Source: Benzoatithermus flavus
Lineage (GTDB): Bacteria > Pseudomonadota > Alphaproteobacteria > Geminicoccales > Geminicoccaceae
Direction: 5' to 3'
Assembly: GCF_037908215.1 (NCBI RefSeq)
Contig: NZ_JBBLZC010000021.1
Location: 31,088 to 95,087, forward strand
Length of the DNA stretch: 64,000 nt
Part shown: one piece after another, positions 60,360 through 64,000 of the stretch
How the letters are laid out: every line of letters begins with the position of its first letter
Position numbering within the stretch: the first letter of the stretch is position 1
The notes under the pieces: generated by a model
Told to the model about the DNA's origin: nothing
The model's database searches: none
What the model saw: only the letters and a program-made list of their open reading frames with translations
Translations under genes and position numbers: made by a program

Positions 60360-61546
60360 CAGCGCGCGTAGCGCTCGGCCCAGCCGCGCTCGAGCAGCTC
60401 CATCCAGGACGGATGCGGCTCCGGCAGGGCCGGACCCAGCCGGTCGGGCGGGAGCGTGGCGGGCCCGAGCGCGAGCCCCTCGAACCGGACGCGGTCGGCC
60501 GGCGAGAGGGCCGCGAGGTCGAGCACGGTCGGATCGCCCCACACCCGCACATCCTGCTTCCTCGCCTGCGCTTCCGGTTCGAGCAGGAAGTTCGCCACCA
60601 CCATCGCCCCTTCCTTGTGCGCGGCGTTGAATGGAATCGCGACGAAATGGGTGTTGGCGATGGTTCCTGCCCGGAAGACGAAGCTGCGCACGCTCTCGGG
60701 CAGGCGGCCGGCGAGGATCAGGCTCGAGGCTTCGGCCGGGTTGAAGGCCATGGAGAAATCGACCTCGCCGTCGTCCAGGAGTCGGTGCAGCGCCTGGCCC
60801 GAGGCGGGATAGGTGACGCCGCCCCGCCAGAGATGCGGCTGCACCCGGTCGAGCCAGCGCCAGACCGGTGTCGCCAGTGCCGCGAACGCGTCCGCGTCCA
60901 CGGGCTGCTGCAGCCGGGCCGGATCCGGCACGGCCTCGTAGAGCACGTGCTTCAGGAAGGTCGAGCCGATGAAGTCGGGCGGAGCCGGGTAGGTGAAGCG
61001 GCCGGGGTGTGTCAGGGTCCAGGCGGCGAGCTCGTCGAGCGAGGCCGGCGGGTCCGGCACCCTGGCGCTGTCGTAGAACAGCACGAACTTCGCCATGCCC
61101 CAGGGGCTCTCGTAGCCGTCGGTCGGGATCGTGAAGTCGACGAGGGTGGTGGGCTTGCCCCCGGTGTCGACCAGCCGGAAGTTGGGCAGCATGTCCGTGA
61201 ACGGGCCGAACAGCAGCCCCTTCTCCTTCATCGCCCGGAAATTCTCGCCGTTGATCCACAGGAGATCGACCGTGCCGCCCTCGGTCCGGCCCGCCTCCTT
61301 CTCGGCCAGCACGCGCGCCACCGCCTCGGCCGTGTCGCCGAGCTTGACCTGGACGAGTCCGACATCGAAGCGCGCCTTGGTCTCCCGGCCGACCCAGGCG
61401 ATGTAGTCGTTGATCTGCGGCGACCCGCCCCAGGCGTTGAAATAGACGGTCTGGCCGCGGGCGCGGGCGAGGACGTCCGCGAACGTTTCGGCGGTGGCGC
61501 CGTGGAGCGGCAGCAGAACGGCCATGAGGACGAGGACGAGGCGCAT
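60359..61546 (-). CDS. YnjB-like ABC transporter substrate-binding protein
   Basis: A 395-aa periplasmic binding protein of the YnjB group. A signal peptide (LVLMAVLLPLHGATA) leads into VYFNAWGGSPQINDYIAWVG, with later YESPWGMAKFVLFYDSARVP. Substrates are not firmly known; thiamine-like or metal-related ligands have been suggested for relatives. It is the first gene of the pair with the fused permease. Confidence 0.88.
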   Translation of the reverse strand: MRLVLVLMAVLLPLHGATAETFADVLARARGQTVYFNAWGGSPQINDYIAWVGRETKARFDVGLVQVKLGDTAEAVARVLAEKEAGRTEGGTVDLLWINGENFRAMKEKGLLFGPFTDMLPNFRLVDTGGKPTTLVDFTIPTDGYESPWGMAKFVLFYDSARVPDPPASLDELAAWTLTHPGRFTYPAPPDFIGSTFLKHVLYEAVPDPARLQQPVDADAFAALATPVWRWLDRVQPHLWRGGVTYPASGQALHRLLDDGEVDFSMAFNPAEASSLILAGRLPESVRSFVFRAGTIANTHFVAIPFNAAHKEGAMVVANFLLEPEAQARKQDVRVWGDPTVLDLAALSPADRVRFEGLALGPATLPPDRLGPALPEPHPSWMELLERGWAERYAR

Positions 61547-61712
61547 GTCCCTCTCCCGCGGATGGCGGCCATCGGCCCGGCACGCGAGGCTAGCGCCGTG
61601 CCGGGCCGCGCGACAGCCTCATGTCGCATCGCCCGAGGAGAGAGGACTCGTGCTAGGGATGGAGCCGCGGGCAGAAAGCCGGACATGCCGGCGAGCCCGG
61701 GAGGAGCGCTTC

Positions 61713-62045
61713 ATGACGAGCGAGCTCGAGGCCTTGGGCGAGCACGTGGCGATCGCGACCGGCAGCGATCGCGAGCTCGACCGCGAGCTCGACCGCGTGC
61801 TGACCGGCGATGCCTCGACGACGCCGCCGGACTACACGGCCTCGGTCGATCGCTGCATCGACCTCGTCCATCTGGTGCTGCCGGGCTGGGCCTGGCATGT
61901 CGGCTGGGACGCCAGCGGCATCCTGCCTTACGCCACCTTGTGCCGGGGCCGGCAGCGGGTCGAGGCCAGAGCGCCGACCGTGCCCCTGGCGCTGTTGCGC
62001 GCGCTGGTCCGCGCCCGTAAGGAGCTCGCCCGACACGAGCGGTGA
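61713..62045 (+). CDS. Phage-type small protein (ABA-sandwich-like)
   Basis: A 110-aa protein. The layout SDRELDRELDRVLTGDASTT, YTASVDRCIDLVHLVLPGWA and WHVGWDASGILPYATLCRGR resembles the short phage ABA-sandwich proteins found in prophages of alphaproteobacteria. The function of such proteins is unknown. The ATG at 61713 has GGAGGA upstream; an earlier in-frame ATG at 61494 would add 73 unlike residues. It lies next to an HNH endonuclease gene. Confidence 0.6.
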   Translation: MTSELEALGEHVAIATGSDRELDRELDRVLTGDASTTPPDYTASVDRCIDLVHLVLPGWAWHVGWDASGILPYATLCRGRQRVEARAPTVPLALLRALVRARKELARHER

Positions 62046-62147
62046 AACCGCCGATCGGGTCTGGCCCGGCCGCGAGGAATTCTTTACCATCCCCGCCGAC
62101 GCCTCGGTCGCAAGGCAGCCTGATGGTGTGCGCAAGAGCCGACGATC

Positions 62148-62576
62148 ATGCCGATTCGCCGTGAGCTGCGCTGGTTCTACCCGATCGACTGGCCGCAGAT
62201 CAGCCGGGAGATCCGGTTCGGACGCGCGCGCGGCCGCTGCGAGAGCTGCGGCCGGCCGCACGGTCAGCTCGTGATCCAGCTCGACGACGGACGGTGGTTC
62301 GACGAGGCCGCGCGGTGCTGGCGCGACGACGCGGGCCGGCCCGCGGCCTGGCCCGACATCGTCGAGTTCACGGCGGCGGTGAAGAGGCGGATCGTGCTCG
62401 GCACGGCACACCTCGACCACGACCCGCAGAACTCGGCCGTCCGCAACCTGCGCGCCTTGTGCCAGCGCTGCCACCTCCGCCACGACCGCGACGAGCACCG
62501 CCGCCGCCGCCGGCTGACCTGGCTGCGGCGCCGGGCTCTGGGCGATCTGTTCCTCGGCCCCTACCGCCTCTGGTAG
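62148..62576 (+). CDS. HNH endonuclease-like protein
   Basis: A 142-aa protein with a CESCG zinc knuckle near residue 31 and the HNH core TAHLDHDPQNSAVRNLRALC followed by QRCHLRHDRDEHRRRRR. The end is basic, as in small phage HNH nucleases. It may cut DNA during phage packaging or homing; which one is not evident. Its neighbour is a phage-type small protein, suggesting a prophage fragment. Confidence 0.72.
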   Translation: MPIRRELRWFYPIDWPQISREIRFGRARGRCESCGRPHGQLVIQLDDGRWFDEAARCWRDDAGRPAAWPDIVEFTAAVKRRIVLGTAHLDHDPQNSAVRNLRALCQRCHLRHDRDEHRRRRRLTWLRRRALGDLFLGPYRLW

Positions 62577-62678
62577 GGGCTCAATCCTTTCTTAACCCGT
62601 CTGCTCTAGCCTCGGGGCTCGTGAGCGACGAGGTGCGGGAGGCGGATCGGGCTGCCCCGCCGTCGCGAGGAGGCTCGT

Positions 62679-63500
62679 ATGCAGGCACGGCTCGAGATGG
62701 ATCCCGGCGGCGTTCGCGACGCACGGCGCCGGCACGGTGCTGCGCTCGTCACGGCGTTCGCAGCGTTCTTCGTAGGGCTCGGCCTTGCGGACGGCACGGC
62801 GCTCCGGCCGGTGCTGGCCGCAGCCGACCCGGGTGTCGCTCCCGATGCTATCGGCCAGACCCCTGCGGCCGCGCAGCAGCCGGCCCAGGCGGCAGCCGCG
62901 CCCACGAGCCGGCCCGCCATCGTCGAATCGAGAGGCAATCCCGCCTTCGATGCCGCGCGCGAGCGGTTCGCGCGTGCGCTCGGCCACGAGCCCGCGGGCT
63001 CGGGCGGCGAGATCGGCGACCGGCTGCTCGTTCTCGACAGCAGCCTCGCGAACCTCCTGGTCGAGCGGCACTGGCAGCCGCCGGGGCAGGCCGGCGGCAG
63101 CCCGATCGAGCGGCTCCGCACCATGGTCGAGATCGCCAAGGGGCTGCAGCTTCCGGTGTCCGTGGGCGTGATGCAGGCGGCCTTCGGCACGCCGGCCGAG
63201 AACGATCTTCTGGAGCTCGACCGTGCGGTCGCACAAGCGCGCCAGGCGCTCGCGGCCCGGCCGAACGATCGGGCGCTCGTGAGGCTGCGCGACGAGCGCA
63301 AACGCGCCCTCGAGGCGGCGCTGGCTCCTCTCCCGGTGTTCCGCAAGTCCGGTCGCAACTGGGCGCTGGCCGATCTCGACGTCGACCGGAACGGTGTCGT
63401 GGACGGCAACGACCTGACGGCGCTCGAAAGCCGACGCGACATGGCCGCACGCGAGCCTGCCGCCGCGACGGCGCCCGCGACCGCCAAGGCAACGGAGTGA
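62679..63500 (+). CDS. Exported protein with an EF-hand motif
   Basis: A 273-aa protein that starts with a hydrophobic export region (ALVTAFAAFFVGLGLADG). A low-complexity Ala/Pro stretch and a helical middle follow. Near the C-terminus DLDVDRNGVVDGNDLTALES fits an EF-hand/dockerin-type calcium loop (D-x-D-x-N-x3-D-x-N-D). I do not recognise the rest. The ribosome binding site AGGAGG lies five bases before the ATG. It overlaps the following lipoprotein gene by one base (TGATG). Confidence 0.65.
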   Translation: MQARLEMDPGGVRDARRRHGAALVTAFAAFFVGLGLADGTALRPVLAAADPGVAPDAIGQTPAAAQQPAQAAAAPTSRPAIVESRGNPAFDAARERFARALGHEPAGSGGEIGDRLLVLDSSLANLLVERHWQPPGQAGGSPIERLRTMVEIAKGLQLPVSVGVMQAAFGTPAENDLLELDRAVAQARQALAARPNDRALVRLRDERKRALEAALAPLPVFRKSGRNWALADLDVDRNGVVDGNDLTALESRRDMAAREPAAATAPATAKATE

Positions 63501-63856
63501 TGCCGATGCAGCGACGCAGCACCACCGCGCTCTTCGCTCTTGCTCTCCTGCTCGCCGCCTGCGTCGGCACGAAGGACGACGGCTCGCCGCTGAGCCACGC
63601 CGACCTGCGCGACGCCGACGTCGCGATCGCAGCGCGCGCCATGCAGCAGGCACTCGAGACCCTGCCGGACGGCCGCCGCCTCGACTGGAAGGGCTACGTC
63701 GGCACGGGCGGCAGCTTCAAGCCCTTCCGCACCTATGTCAGCACCGGCGGCTATTATTGCCGCCAGTACACGGAGGAGTTGCATCTGTACGATCGCACCA
63801 GCACCTTCAAGCACGAGGCCTGTCGCGACGAGCAGGGCCGCTGGATCTGGCTGTGA
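63500..63856 (+). CDS. Small lipoprotein (surface-antigen-like)
   Basis: A 118-aa protein whose N-terminus (TALFALALLLAACVGTKDD) has a lipobox with Cys as the likely lipidated residue. A C-terminal domain with YVSTGGYYCRQYTEELHLYD, then FKHEACRDEQGRWIWL, resembles the 17-kDa/RT0821-type surface antigen fold. Coupled to the EF-hand gene by TGATG overlap. Its role is unknown. Confidence 0.7.
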   Translation: MPMQRRSTTALFALALLLAACVGTKDDGSPLSHADLRDADVAIAARAMQQALETLPDGRRLDWKGYVGTGGSFKPFRTYVSTGGYYCRQYTEELHLYDRTSTFKHEACRDEQGRWIWL

Positions 63857-64000
63857 CACCGGCGGCCCCGATGTCCGACTGGCGTGGCTTTTGCGGCGTT
63901 CCCGCCGCCGCGTGGTGAAGGTTGCGGTCACGTCCGTCGAGGTGGTGGCGATTCGGGCTGGGTCTGCGGGGGCCGTCGGTCGGGTGGCCCGGGGTGGAAC
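63857..64000. other. Non-coding end of the window
   Basis: About 145 bases after the lipoprotein gene with no supported gene and no clear terminator. A gene could begin past the window end. Confidence 0.35.

Noticed and set aside
1..64000. CRISPR array, rRNA operon or integron
   Set aside because: I saw no regularly spaced repeats of 25-40 bases, no conserved rRNA blocks and no integrase; the only repeats noted are short operator-like ones.

Overview
The window is a 64 kb piece of a high-GC (by eye near 70 percent) alphaproteobacterial chromosome. Three things point there: a fliX gene divergent from a flgI-led flagellar operon, as in Caulobacter; a FixK/FNR-controlled ccoG-ccoH-ccoI-ccoS (fixGHIS) cluster; and the uvrC-pgsA-moaD-moaE order common in that class. 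A Rhodospirillales-like or Geminicoccales-like free-living, motile, aerobic to microaerobic organism fits, but the sequence does not fix a genus. Layout from the left: 0-2.3 kb is a graveyard of three dead insertion sequences (IS630, IS5 and IS701 types). 2.3-10 kb holds an HtrA protease, FliW and the operon flgI-flgJ-flgN-like-flgK-flgL, with a sigma54-type promoter and an upstream palindrome shared with divergent fliX. 10.2-15.4 kb is the cbb3 oxidase maturation operon with an orphan ParA-type ATPase at its end. 15.5-20.9 kb carries an iron-sulfur flavin oxidoreductase, uvrC, pgsA, moaD and moaE. 21-25.8 kb has a split nitrilase/GNAT/SnoaL-like unit and a large hybrid histidine kinase. 26-30.7 kb has a methyltransferase, N-carbamoylputrescine amidase and a probable reactive-sulfur regulon: a BigR/SqrR-like ArsR repressor with two cysteines, a YeeE transporter, a TIGR02186 protein and a universal stress protein. 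30.8-35.9 kb holds bactofilin plus M23 peptidase, a small ribbon-helix-helix/membrane-protein pair, an HWE-type PAS kinase and tRNA-Thr(UGU). 36-44 kb holds a crotonase-fold protein, an epimerase, a hexapeptide acyltransferase, a MaoC-like hydratase, a GNAT enzyme, an EamA exporter and a SWIM-SNF2 helicase. 44.3-47.6 kb is a PepSY/two-component/cytochrome b561 locus with direct-repeat operators. 47.7-53.9 kb is a cytosine-deaminase-like amidohydrolase and a BMP-type nucleobase/nucleoside ABC importer, with a decayed toxin-antitoxin remnant between them. 54-61.5 kb has two tandem EamA paralogues, a ChaN-like lipoprotein, an orphan RimK-like ATP-grasp protein and a YnjB/YnjC-type ABC pair without its ATPase. 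61.7-64 kb is an accessory tail: a phage-type small protein, an HNH endonuclease, an exported EF-hand protein and a lipoprotein. Many genes are joined by ATGA, GTGA or TGATG overlaps, so most blocks are probably translationally coupled operons. I do not see a CRISPR array, an rRNA operon, an intact mobile element or a complete canonical defence system. The most unusual features are the ParA attached to the cbb3 assembly operon, the persulfide-sensor regulon with a candidate operator, the repeat-controlled PepSY two-component locus, the orphan ATP-grasp ligase, and the small ribbon-helix-helix/membrane-protein unit.
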